Shown here piece after piece: positions 1 to 9,871 of a stretch of DNA of 64,000 nt (position 1 is the first letter of the stretch; each line of letters starts with the position of its first letter). The DNA is taken from positions 101,555,789 through 101,619,788 of the forward strand of contig CM055092.1 of assembly GCA_029204225.1 (NCBI GenBank), read 5' to 3'. The stretch is from Diphasiastrum complanatum (lineage: Eukaryota; Streptophyta; Lycopodiopsida; Lycopodiales; Lycopodiaceae). Below the pieces are notes generated by a model. That model was not told the origin of the DNA. It saw only the letters and a program-made list of their open reading frames with translations, and did no database searches. The position numbers and the translations under genes are program-made.

Positions 1-94
1 CAAGCTCTCATCCTGGCTATGCACATTTGCACTACCATCCACCTTCTTCGAGGCAGATAGAATGAATGGTAATTGAGATCTCCTCCCCTTGTAT
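1..94 (+). repeat. left arm of a ~94-bp inverted repeat
   Basis: Positions 1-94 match the reverse complement of 2741-2834 at roughly 80% or better by eye, including the shared cores CACTACCATCCACCTTCT and AGATAGAATGAATGGTAA. The arms bracket the gypsy/copia mosaic. Confidence 0.75.
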
Positions 95-766
95 ACTTGC
101 AAGGTAGGCTTCACCAGATAACGGTGGCTACTATGCTCCATTTCCACCTTTAGCTTCTACAACGGTTTATTGTTAATAAAATTATGTGTGGAACCATCAT
201 CAAAAAAAACTGTTACGGCTTGGCCACATACGGTCTAATTCGTCCGAATTAGGTTGTGGGTGCCACCTAATGTTGTCTTATAACGACAATTCTTACAAAC
301 AGAGCAATCAACAAAGGATAAAGCAATACTAGAAGTGCTAGAGTCACCTGGTGTCTTAAACAAAGCCCCTTTAGCAATTTTCTGTTTCTTTGGGCATTCC
401 TTTGCGATGTGACCTGAAGCATAAGTTGTCACTCCTAGCCTTGGCAAAGGTTTGTTGGTCAATTGAGGATCGTTTCTTTGATTCGTTGGTTTCGATAGAT
501 GAATCTATCACCTTTTTTTTTCTTTCTTTGAAAAGAAAGAGGACTTTTTGCCCTTTGCCTTTGGCTGTCCACTAGCTCACACTTAGCCACTATTCGAGTG
601 TCATCGTATATCTTGGCATTGCGAACTGCACCTTCGAGGGTAAGAGGATGGTTCTCCTAACCTCTAGCTGGAAATTCTTGGGTAAACCCAAGATAAATTG
701 CAACTTCACCAAAGTAGGATCTATTTTTGTAGCAAAACAAGAATATACCTCCTGGCATTCTTGCAA
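1..766 (-). pseudogene. Ty3/gypsy gag-protease remnant
   Basis: A decayed gag to protease segment of a Ty3/gypsy polyprotein, read on the minus strand. The gag part is at 590-766 (DPTLVKLQFILGLPKNFQLE). A CCHC-knuckle stretch lies at 235-462 (HIAKECPKKQ). A degenerate aspartic-protease motif DDGSTHNFI lies at about 175-201, matching DDGATHNFI in the gypsy element at 13841-17736. The frame is broken by stops and indels, so it is not functional. It abuts plus-strand copia sequence at about 767. Family assignment is firm; exact boundaries are not. Confidence 0.7.
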
Positions 767-2590
767 GTATGTGAGAATCACACAGAAAAGAAGATAAAGA
801 CTCTCAGGTCGGATGCAAGTGGTGGATACATTTATGATGAGCTCAAAGACCTTTGCAATGCATGTGGGATAAAGAGGCAATTTGCTGCTCCACATACATT
901 GCAACAAAATGGCATGGGCTGAGTGGAAAAACAAGTCTATAGTTGAGTGTGCGAGGAGCATGCTCAAGGCAAAAGGATTGCTGAATTCCTTTTGGATAAA
1001 AGCAGTAGCAATTTCTATTTATCTCTTCAATAGAAGCCAAACCAAAGGGGTTGAAGGAATCATGCTTGAAGAGACATATAGCGGCAACAAGCCCAAATTG
1101 GGCAACTTTCGAGTATTTGGTGCACAACACACACACACATACCTAGGACTTGCAATGGAAACTTGATGTGAAATCTATTTGACGAAAACCATTCATGCAA
1201 AGTACAGGAGCGAGACAAAGATGGAACTAGTTAGTTCCTAACCTTGATTTATTCGATGAATGAGGAGAGTCCTGTGAGCCTCAAGAGCAAGTGCAGTAGC
1301 AAGAACCTGAATTTGCTAGTTTGAGATCTCAATTTGGCCAACCACAAGAGGGCAAAATTGGAGAAAAGTGGAAGACTAGGACAATACCATGGGATATGTG
1401 GTCACCATCCACATCACCTACCACTAGGAAGAAGCTGCCTAGGTGGTGTTGGGAAACAATAAAAGAGGGACACATGTTGGAGGAAGGACAGAGCAGTGAC
1501 CACCAAAAGATCTTTTAGGTCTCAAGGGAGATCTCAAGGGAGACGAGAGACTAATTTTGCCCTTATGTCGATAATTTTGGAGGCAGATGAGACACAATTC
1601 TTTCACGAGATTGTGAAGAAAAAGGTATGGCAATAAGCCATGCAAGAGGAGTATGACCCCATTGTGAGAAATGATGCATGGGAGCTTGCTACATTGCTAT
1701 AAGGGAAGTAGCCAATAGGTTGCAAGTGGGTCTATAAGACCAAGTTTTATGCTAATGGAATCGTGGACAAGTACAAGGTGAGGTTCATGGCGAAAGGCTA
1801 CGCCCAGCAAGAGGGGTTAGAATATGATGAGACATTTATTGGCTCATACTTTGATTGGGATGTCTATCGAATGGATGTCAAGAGTGCCTTTTTCAACGGG
1901 CAACTTCAAGAAGAGGTCTCTATTGAACAAACGCAGAGGTTTGAGTTTACAAGCAAAGGGCATCTAGTTTGTAGGCTTAGAAAAGCCTTGTATGGACTCA
2001 AATAGGCGCCAATGGCTTGGTATAGCTGAATTGACGAGCATTTTGCATAGCAAGGGTTTCAAAAAGTAAGTTTGACTGCAATTTGTATGTCTTCAAGGAA
2101 GGTAAAGACTTTTTTGTTGTTGTGCTCTATGTGGATGACTTACTCATTATAGGAAGCAATAAGAAACTTACTGCTTGTGTGTAGAAAGTTTTCTCTTGTG
2201 GGTTTGAGATGAAAGATTTGGGTTTGCTACACTGTTGCTTAGGAGTTGAGGTTTGGAAAGGGAAGCATTGTCTTTTTATCTCGCAAGCAAAGTAATATAA
2301 TATGCAAGAAAGCAAGCCAATCAGCACACCAATGGATGCAAGCAACAAGCCATCAAAGGATGATGGTCCTTCATTTGCAGATGAGATTCTCAACTGTCAA
2401 TCAATGGGAAACTGATTTACTTTACAACTAACAGGCCAGATGTTGCTTACATGGTTGGGATTACAAGTCAACTCATGAGTAAACCTTCTGAATTGCATTG
2501 GAAGGCAGCCAAGCGGATCCTACATTATTTGAGAGGGACAATGACCTATGAGATTGGATTTACTGATGGTGGTGATCTTTATGAAGTGTG
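767..2590 (+). pseudogene. Ty1/copia pol remnant (integrase, RT, start of RNase H)
   Basis: A heavily mutated copia-type pol read on the plus strand. It opens inside the integrase core (RSDASGGYIYDELKDLC at about 820-850, then AAPHTLQQNG near 890). It continues to RT (KYKVRFMAKGYAQQEG at about 1770, DVKSAFFNGQL at about 1875, KALYGLK at 1985) and reaches the RNase H side (LRGTMTYEIGFTDGGD at about 2530-2580). Many stops and frameshifts occur and no LTRs are present. Both ends abut gypsy fragments of opposite strand, so this is an internal fragment and not a complete insertion. Confidence 0.8.
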
Positions 2591-2769
2591 ACCACATTTT
2601 GGATAAACAGCTGAGCTATTTGTGGAGCTCTGACCTTCTTGGTTGTCGTATTGAAATGGGCTGTCTTGGAAAACTTGTCTACCACTGCTATAATGGGATT
2701 AAGCCTAGCTTGGGTTCTAGGTAGAGCAACAATGAAATCCATATAAGGAGAGGGGATCTCGGTTACCAT
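2586..2769 (-). pseudogene. Ty3/gypsy integrase fragment
   Basis: The minus strand encodes MDFIVALPRTQ followed by VVDKFSKTAHF, the start of the gypsy integrase core with its first catalytic Asp region. It matches MDFIVGLPKTQ in the element at 13841-17736. It is cut off after about 55 residues at the copia junction. Its order relative to the gag piece at 1-766 is reversed for a single element, so the two come from different copies or a rearrangement. Confidence 0.75.
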
Positions 2770-2834
2770 TCATTCTATCTACTTAGGAGAAGGTGGATGG
2801 TAGTGCGCACATGCATAGCTAGGATGAGAGCTAG
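2741..2834 (-). repeat. right arm of the ~94-bp inverted repeat
   Basis: Reverse-complement partner of 1-94. On the minus strand it leads directly into the integrase fragment that starts at MDFI. Confidence 0.75.
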
Positions 2835-3031
2835 CCAAGGGTAGGAGATAGCTAAATGTGCTAGCAGTGCTATGCGACGTCGTTAGTACTAGAGGTCGGA
2901 TCTTGTTGGAATCCAAGTCTCAGGCCTAGGGCACAAAGGGTTAGATCTGGATTGGATCCTATGGCCGGTGGATTCAGTTTCTTGTGTTGAGCCGACACTC
3001 GACAATTTCCAATTTTGTAGATCATAACAAT

Positions 3032-3045
3032 TGGTATTAGAGACA
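3032..3045 (+). promoter_or_regulatory. retroelement primer-binding site after an LTR end
   Basis: TGGTATTAGAGAC resembles the initiator-Met tRNA primer-binding site (TGGTATCAGAGC) and follows ...ATAACA, a plausible LTR terminus. The LTR presumably occupies sequence from about 2840 to 3030, but its 5' end is not defined. A gag-like stretch follows at 3538. Confidence 0.5.
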
Positions 3046-3537
3046 CTGCAAACCATGAACAAGTTTGATCGATCCGTCCTAGCAAACTATAAGTTTTTGG
3101 AGTTTTTTTTGTCTTTTTTTAATCACTTCGAACTCCCGATTAGGGTTTTTTTGTGGGGGAAAAAAATCAGGTCGCCTGCCTCGTAGTCAACTAGCTGCAC
3201 AATTGATCACTAAGCTGGCGTGCCAGTAGCGGTTCTTGGCCAGCTGTGTGGCTAGCTCCCTTGTTGGCAGGTACGTAGTTGGGCCTCGCTGCCCAGGATC
3301 TGTAGAGGGAGGGGGGGGGGGGTACCACCTCAAAACCCTAATTCTTCTTCTTGTTCCTCATGAAAGTGGCAGCCATGGACAGTACCACAAGATGTTCTTG
3401 AGAAGTAGAAGTTTCTCTATGAGAAGTAATGCAACTGCTTGGCACCCTCAGTTATATTTTGGTTGAAGCTTGTACATCTTCCTTCTAGCGAGTGCTTCAT
3501 CTTCTCTTTTCCTCTCTTTAACTATTGGATCTTGGCC
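3046..3537 (+). other. leader-like stretch without a gene
   Basis: Noncoding sequence between the primer-binding site and the gag-like segment, with a run of 13 G near 3309-3321. Short open frames here show no recognisable domain. Confidence 0.4.
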
Positions 3538-3690
3538 AGCCAAGACAAGCTGAGACTTTGAGTCCTACTGCTGCCCATGATGTTAAATCCCTGATGATCG
3601 CTATCAACAATCTACAGCAACATATTCTTGATATGCAGGCAAAGCATAATAGGGGAAAACAAGAGTTAAGGGAGTTGGTGCATACAAGGT
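3538..3690 (+). pseudogene. gag-like N-terminal fragment
   Basis: About 50 residues in one plus frame (AETLSPTAAHDVKSLMIAIN, then LQQHILDMQAK), an amphipathic, coiled-coil-prone sequence typical of LTR-retroelement Gag N-termini. It ends in stops near 3690 and is followed 75 bp later by the TRIM insertion at 3765. I infer that it belongs to the element whose LTR end and primer site lie at about 3030. Not intact. Confidence 0.4.
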
Positions 3691-3764
3691 AAGCTTTGCA
3701 CCATCCTTTGTTTACAAGTGATCTTTTTCGAGAGACAAGAAAGATAGATTCCTTGATGTCGTAG

Positions 3765-4227
3765 TGTCACAAACCTGTCTCTCCAAGCTCGTGAAAGTAA
3801 GAAGGCTGTTGTGTAGAATGAACCTCCCAATTGCACTGACCCTTTGTATGAGTCATGCTACTTGCTATTCCTATCACCTCATGCATGGCATCCAACAATG
3901 GGTGATCAGTCCACTTGGCATGCATGCTACTTGTGTCCTATGAGTACTAAGTGACTCATAGGGTACCACCCCCATGCCCCACCAAAGACCTGTGACCTGC
4001 AGGCTTTTTGTCGGCTAGCATCTCATCATTAATGGCTAGGATCCCAACGGTCTCAATTCACCGTGTCTCTGATAGCTTGTCAGGCATTCAGACGGTCATT
4101 GCTTGTGACACACCTGTCCTAGATTGGAATGGATGTCCACTCATCGGCCATCGCCAATAATTGGCCTCAGGCCCTCTGGTAACTAGTCGTGTTGAGGTCA
4201 TGCTAGTGCCGAGATTGGGCTCTAACA
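3765..4227 (-). repeat. TRIM 3' LTR
   Basis: Direct repeat of 4407-4819. Shared blocks include GTAGAATGAACCTCCCAA and GGCATCCAACAATGGGTGAT. It ends in TGACA on the minus strand. Confidence 0.85.
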
Positions 4228-4406
4228 ATCTTTCCCTCTTCTGGCAAGTCATCGGTCCTCGATGATCTCAGGAAAGCTTCCTGCCCATCGGTGATCTATC
4301 GTAGGGCATCAATCCCCACCCTTCCCCCTTCAAAATCCCCTATTAAACTAAGGAAATTTGATGTTTTCTCCACTTTCTCTCTCTAGAATGGGGCCCTGAT
4401 ACCAAT

Positions 4407-4819
4407 TGTCACAAACCGCTCTGTCCAAGCTCACGCGTGAAACTAAGAAGGCCGTGGTGTAGAATGAACCTCCCAACCGTAGGCACCCTCTCTATGAGTC
4501 CTGCTACCTACTGTTCCTCTCACCTCGCACGTGGCATCCAACAATGGGTGATTAGTCCACCTAACATGCATACTACCTGCGACCTGTGAATATTGAGTGA
4601 CTCATAGGGTGCCAACCCCATGCCCCGCCAAAGACTTGTGTCCCACTTGGTCACCTCGGCTACTTGCCAGCTAGCATCTCGTCATTGACGGGTAGGATCC
4701 TGACGGTCACAATTCATCGTGTCTCTGACAGCTTGTCAGGTGGTCACACCGGGTCAATGCTTGTGAGGATCGTGGTAACTGGCCGTCCGAGGTTATGCTA
4801 GTGCCGAGACTGTTTAACA
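4407..4819 (-). repeat. TRIM 5' LTR
   Basis: Starts TGTTAAACAGTCTCGGCAC on the minus strand and ends TGACA next to the primer-binding site. Confidence 0.85.
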
Positions 4820-5815
4820 GGTAGTACCATGGTTAGATCAAATAGTTTGGACTTCTCCATGCACGATCCTCTGAATGACAATATGATCAATTGACTCGAT
4901 TTCAGATTCTTGTTCTAGTTTGCCAGCCTCCTATTTTCTACTAGGTCTCTTGTATCACAAGTTATATTTATTAGGTTGCAGCAATGGTTATCACAGAAGT
5001 ATGGCTTTTATGATCCTGCTTTTAGCTACATGCTCTTCAGGTAATTAGGACTTCTTTTTTGATATTTTCTATTGCAGCAGGCAGAACTTATGGTGATACC
5101 TTTTGCTGGAGGGACAATGTATTCTATTTTCATGTACTACTTACTACCAGTGATATGCTTTTCCTTCAGTGTTATATTCTATCTATTTGATGGGGCAATG
5201 TATAGTGCTTCCTCATAGGACTACTATCTATGGGCATGTGATAACTGGATTCATTCTAGCATATGGTGGCAGATTCCTATTGTTGGGTTGTAGCATCTTT
5301 GTTGTGAGCTTATTTTCACAGTCTACACTTCTATGTGCGTCAGGGTTCTAATGTTTCATAATTTCTCTATTCATGTGGCAGCACACTTTTGATGATTTAC
5401 ATTGGCAATGGCGTGGTACTGGCACTTGACAGCAACATTCTTTTATTGGAATTTGGCCGATCTTCTTGGTTCTTTGGGATCACATTGTAACCACTTGTAT
5501 GTTTGGACACAATATTCAGCGCAACTGGCGCATAATTTGGGTTGTCTGTTTGTGTCATCTTGTGCTGGGACATGGTGTTTTGGTTCTTGCCTTGGCATAA
5601 TCAGTCTTTTTTGAGTCATTAAGTGGAGCATGTAGTGGACATTTTGGGATCATTTCACAGAGCTTGCGATTCATTTTGTGTCCATACGAGGATTTTGGAG
5701 GTTCTTTGACAATATTGTTTTGTCTACTACTATATTGAGCATGCGCTCCAAGTATAATAGGCTAGCATGGTATCCACTCTTATTTAGTAGAGTTATGTCA
5801 TCATACTTCTTGGTA
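4820..5815. other. no gene recognised
   Basis: AT-rich sequence with short open frames only; none shows a domain, a plausible exon pair or a repeat that I recognise. It may include decayed retroelement sequence continuing from before the TRIM insertion. Confidence 0.5.
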
Positions 5816-6428
5816 CATTGGTATACCACCATATCTGTTGGTGTGCCATTTGTGTGGAGTTCATGCCCTGTTATCCATCTGATGTCTTTCTGTGTCATTT
5901 TTGGTCCTTACAATTGGCTTGATACATATATGTTTGCGGCAATGTTTTTGTAGGACTTCTTGTCAGCAATGCTCATAACAATGCCTGCCATTCCGAGTCT
6001 TCCAAATAGTTTGACAGAGCTTTTCACTATACCATTAAGCAGTAGCAACCTATTCTTCTCATGTGCAAATTCAAGTTCAACATGATACTTACAGCTACTT
6101 CTTTAGTGTATGCACTTTGCACCATTGGTATACCACCATATCTGTTGGTGTGCCATTTGTGTGGAGTTCATGCCCTGTTATCCATCTGATGTCTTTCTGT
6201 GTCATTTTTGGTCCTTACAATTGGCTTGATACATATATGTTTGCGGCAATGTTTTGTAGGACTTCTTGTCAGCAATGCTCATAACAATGCCTGCCATTCC
6301 GAGTCTTCCAAATAGTTTGACAGAGCTTTTCACTATACCATTAAGCAGTAGCAACCTATTCTTCTCATGTGCAAATTCAAGTTCAACATGATACTTACAG
6401 CTACTTCTTTAGTGTATGCACTTTGCAC
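5816..6428 (+). repeat. 306-bp tandem duplication
   Basis: Units 5816-6122 and 6123-6428 are nearly identical; the one difference I see is a T-run of five against four near 5945/6249. Each unit starts at ATTGGTATACCACCATATC and ends at GTGTATGCACTTTGCAC. No gene is recognised in it. Confidence 0.9.
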
Positions 6429-6561
6429 TATATTCGACAGTGAGATTCTTTGGAAACATATACAGTACATGCAACTGTCTAATTTGTAACATTTGAAAAC
6501 TATCTCAGCTTTTGTCTATCTCTTTCAGTATATCAGCTTTTGTAGGCTAAATTTGGGGCAA

Positions 6562-6990
6562 TGTTGAGTGTAGGAGAGTGTTATCAAGAGATGGAACATC
6601 TAGGGCTTTATAGTACAATTACGGCCTATTACTGAGGTTGTATGTAATCTGTCTTACACATTTTCAGTCCTAGTAGATAGTTGCTAGATAAAGTCCAAAA
6701 ACTCTCCGTGACCTTCATAAGTCGTGCTTGCCCTAATTTAACCCCAATCGGATCGTATAAATAGGAGTGCATTCAGTCATTCATTAGATTATGATTCAAT
6801 TACTCTTGTTCTTTTTAGGAGACTTATCACTCTTCCTTTTGTAGGAGACTCATCGCTCTTCTTTGAAAGGGATCAACTATTGGCTATATTTGATGTTCAG
6901 TAGTATTATTGGTTGGAGAATCTTATTTGCTTCATCTTTCATGGTCTATTCTTCTTATGTGAAGACAAAATTGTAATTGAGCTCATAACA
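6562..6990 (+). mobile_element. candidate solo LTR
   Basis: The segment starts TGTTGAG and ends CTCATAACA (imperfect terminal inverted repeat). It has a TATA-like GTATAAATAG at 6755-6764 and, downstream of it, a ~27-bp imperfect direct repeat (GGAGACTTATCACTCTTCC and GGAGACTCATCGCTCTTC). No 5-bp target duplication is visible, so the boundaries are tentative. Confidence 0.35.
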
Positions 6991-8318
6991 GCTCTTTAAC
7001 ATAAACAAGTTGATTTTTTTGCAAAATGCATATCTAATATAAGTCTTTTATTTGTGTCTCTTCCCATAAAGATTCTAGATGTATGATGAATCAAGGTTGA
7101 TTGTGTCATGAAAAAATTGTAATTCGTATCATATGCTACGGGTTTTCAGGACTCAGGACTTAGGCTACTATAATAACATTATTGAAAATGTAGTTTGTAC
7201 CCTAAATCCTATGCCAAGTTCCAATACGTTTTTTCCTATAACATATGTCGAACATAAAATGTTCACTTTTTGACACCCTAATTTCGATTCTCTGATTCAA
7301 AAACCAGAAGGTTGATTCAGACCAGTTCAAACCTCAGTGAATCAGTCAATTCAAATTGGCTGATTATCAATTGACTGAAAACAGCTTGAGCCACGTTGAC
7401 ATAGTCATTTATTTGGGCCCAAGATACTGGCTCATTATTGACACATATCTGCATCACTCTTTGATTCTGTGCACATTGACGATAGAGGCGGAGTTTAATG
7501 AAGACTGGGAATCTGGACTGACACTCTATCTCATGCCAGGGGATCTGTGAATACCAACAATGAGCACAACATAGAATACCAAGACACCTCTGACATAGGA
7601 CTCTTCATGACAAGTTGACAATTTATTATATTTATGTAGACAGAAGTCATCCCTCTCTTCCCATTATATCCTGTCTAAATGATGTTCTTTCATTTTTGTA
7701 TGCCTCTTGAATGCATGTCTACATTAGGCAGTATCCAGAAAACTTACACTTACATCTCAATAGTGTAGCATGATCTTATCTTACATTTATTGCCTTCATC
7801 GTTCTAGACGCATTATATGTGCCCACCATCTACAACATACTTAATTTACTTAATTTTTATGTATGGTTTTCTTATTAAAAAGACATCAGTATAACTTGTC
7901 TCTTTCTCTCCTATAGATTACTTATACTCCCTTGGAGAGAGTTTGCCTATTCTTAAGAGAAGTTAGATTTATACTATCTGCAACAAATAGGTAATCTTTT
8001 AGTGGAATTTGAAATTCGAAAGATATTAGCCAGTGTTGATGTTGAAAATTTTACTTTTACTGTTCATGATTGTTGTTCACATGCTATGGCATGGCCCATT
8101 TTGGTAAAATATATCAAAGTATCTAAATAGGTTTGTTGTATCATCTTACCAGAGCCCCTTTTTTCACTGACATGACATGCCTACTATCACTAAGTAGCTT
8201 TCTGTTGTACCAACATGAAGCTTTATGTACTGAAGTGCTTCTTCATGTACTCATAGGTGCTATTTCACCGTGCAACTGCTGTTTATTCTTCCTCCTAATG
8301 TATGATTGCACTGTGTAG
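6991..8318. other. noncoding; probably intron or upstream of the transporter
   Basis: No exon could be supported here. The first recognised transporter exon begins at 8319 after an AG acceptor, so at least one upstream exon with the start codon should exist, in this stretch or before it. Confidence 0.4.
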
Positions 8319-9823
8319 TGGGAAGGTGGATTAAAGCCAAGTAAGAAGCTTGCTTTTAGTTCTGCTGCTGCCCTATTTGGACATAACTTAATGAGCCGAA
8401 GCTTGAGGCGTAAGAAAAAATGCACAAAAAAATCTACTTCAAAAGATGCTGTTGGAAAGGCATTGGCAAGACATTCACCAAACCCAGTTTCTTTAGGAGA
8501 ATTTGGTGATGCGTTAAGCATGAATGGTGTAAAACCTGGTACATGTATCATTGTCAACCTGGGCCCTTATTTGAGACGCCTACCAATCAAGAGGATTCTA
8601 GTATGGGCAGTGGTTGCATTCATTCTATTTCAACTGAGAGACTTTGCAGGGGTAAGGTTTTTTGGCGTTATTGTATCTCTTCTCAGGCATTGATGTTTAA
8701 CATTATTCTTGCATGTGGGTACTATCTAAAATTTGAAACCTACTTGCATGGTTAATTTGGGGAATTTCAGGTGTTTATGGGAACCATTGTGCTATCAATG
8801 GTTGGGAACTCATTGGTAGCTTGGGCAGAAGAGTATCTTCCCGGCCGTCGTCGTATCCTTGTAGCAGCAATGTATGCTGTGATTATTGCAGCACTAACAG
8901 GCATTGGTATCATGTATATACCTCGAGTTCTGCAAGAAAGTGCTAAGATCATTCAAAGGATACAGGTACTAACCAATTTCTTTTCATTGTTTTCTGAGTA
9001 TATGGAGTAAAGATTTATTTCAGCCAAATACTATTTCAAAGCTCAGAAATGTTTCAAAGTTATGACCTACAGATCTTGTATGGGTCATCGTGTGATTAAG
9101 ATAAATAGAGTTAAGTTTACAGAGAAGCTGAAAGTTATAGAGTTAGAGTTGTCAACTAAGAAGCAAAGCCCTGATGGGAATCGAAACAAACTAGTGAATT
9201 TTATGCATTAATTTGCTATTGATCTAGCTTCAAAGCGTATCCATCTGGCATCTAAGTTAAAGTATTATTGTCAGCTTTAAGAACTCTTAGCAGTAATAGA
9301 TACTGCTAAGTGTTCTTAAAGTAGCTTACAAGAACCACTAAGCAGAGCGTACAATTCAGTTAACATGCAGTCTGTGCAGTCCTAATAGAGAAGACTGAGT
9401 ACGGTCAAAAGTCCGTCAAACAAATTCGGAGTCGGGATGTGTTGATTTACCCTTTGACATAAGTTACATCCAAAGATGCAGGCCACGTTCCGGAACATGA
9501 TCCGGGATTTCCCATTAGGGGTTCCCGGAATGCCCAATTTTTTTTTGGGTGCCAAAATGGGTATCAAATGAAAGATTTTTTTGAGAGCAGTTCATTTATC
9601 TAGTTTGCCAAGAGTTTCAAGACCAATGCCATCCAATTTTGGGCCATTAAGTGATTTTCTATCCTGGTATTCAATCGAATTTGTACTGTTTGAGATGAAA
9701 TCATATGAACTGTACTGAACGACATCGAACTTGACAACGGTTATGAAGCGTAAGCTCCTATCTCATAGCTTGCTACAAAAATGTGAATCAGCTCAACCAT
9801 AGCAAACAATTGAAACCATATTG

Positions 9824-9871
<48 letters not shown>

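Larger units (their letters stand above)
3765..4819 (-). mobile_element. TRIM-type LTR element (two LTRs, PBS, PPT, no genes)
   Basis: A 1055-bp minus-strand element with two LTRs in direct orientation: 4407-4819 (5' LTR, 413 bp) and 3765-4227 (3' LTR, 463 bp). Both run from TGTTA to TGACA. The 179-bp internal region holds a primer-binding site right after the 5' LTR (ATTGGTATCAGGGCC, 4406 to 4392) and a purine tract just before the 3' LTR (AGAAGAGGGAAAGAT, about 4228-4242). The flanks read CTACC and CTACG on the minus strand, a 5-bp target-site duplication with one mismatch. The LTRs are roughly 80% alike by eye with one ~50-bp indel, so the insertion is old. No protein is encoded; it must depend on enzymes in trans. 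Confidence 0.85.

Noticed and set aside
3236-3466. 76-codon frame with a glycine run
   Set aside because: The glycines come from a poly-G tract in a retroelement leader; no domain.
3760-4820. Segmental tandem duplication instead of an element
   Set aside because: The primer-binding site, purine tract, TG..CA ends and near-matching 5-bp flanks together identify an LTR element.
5678-6284. Two similar small membrane proteins
   Set aside because: Their similarity is only the 306-bp DNA duplication; no start context, splice signals or family resemblance.
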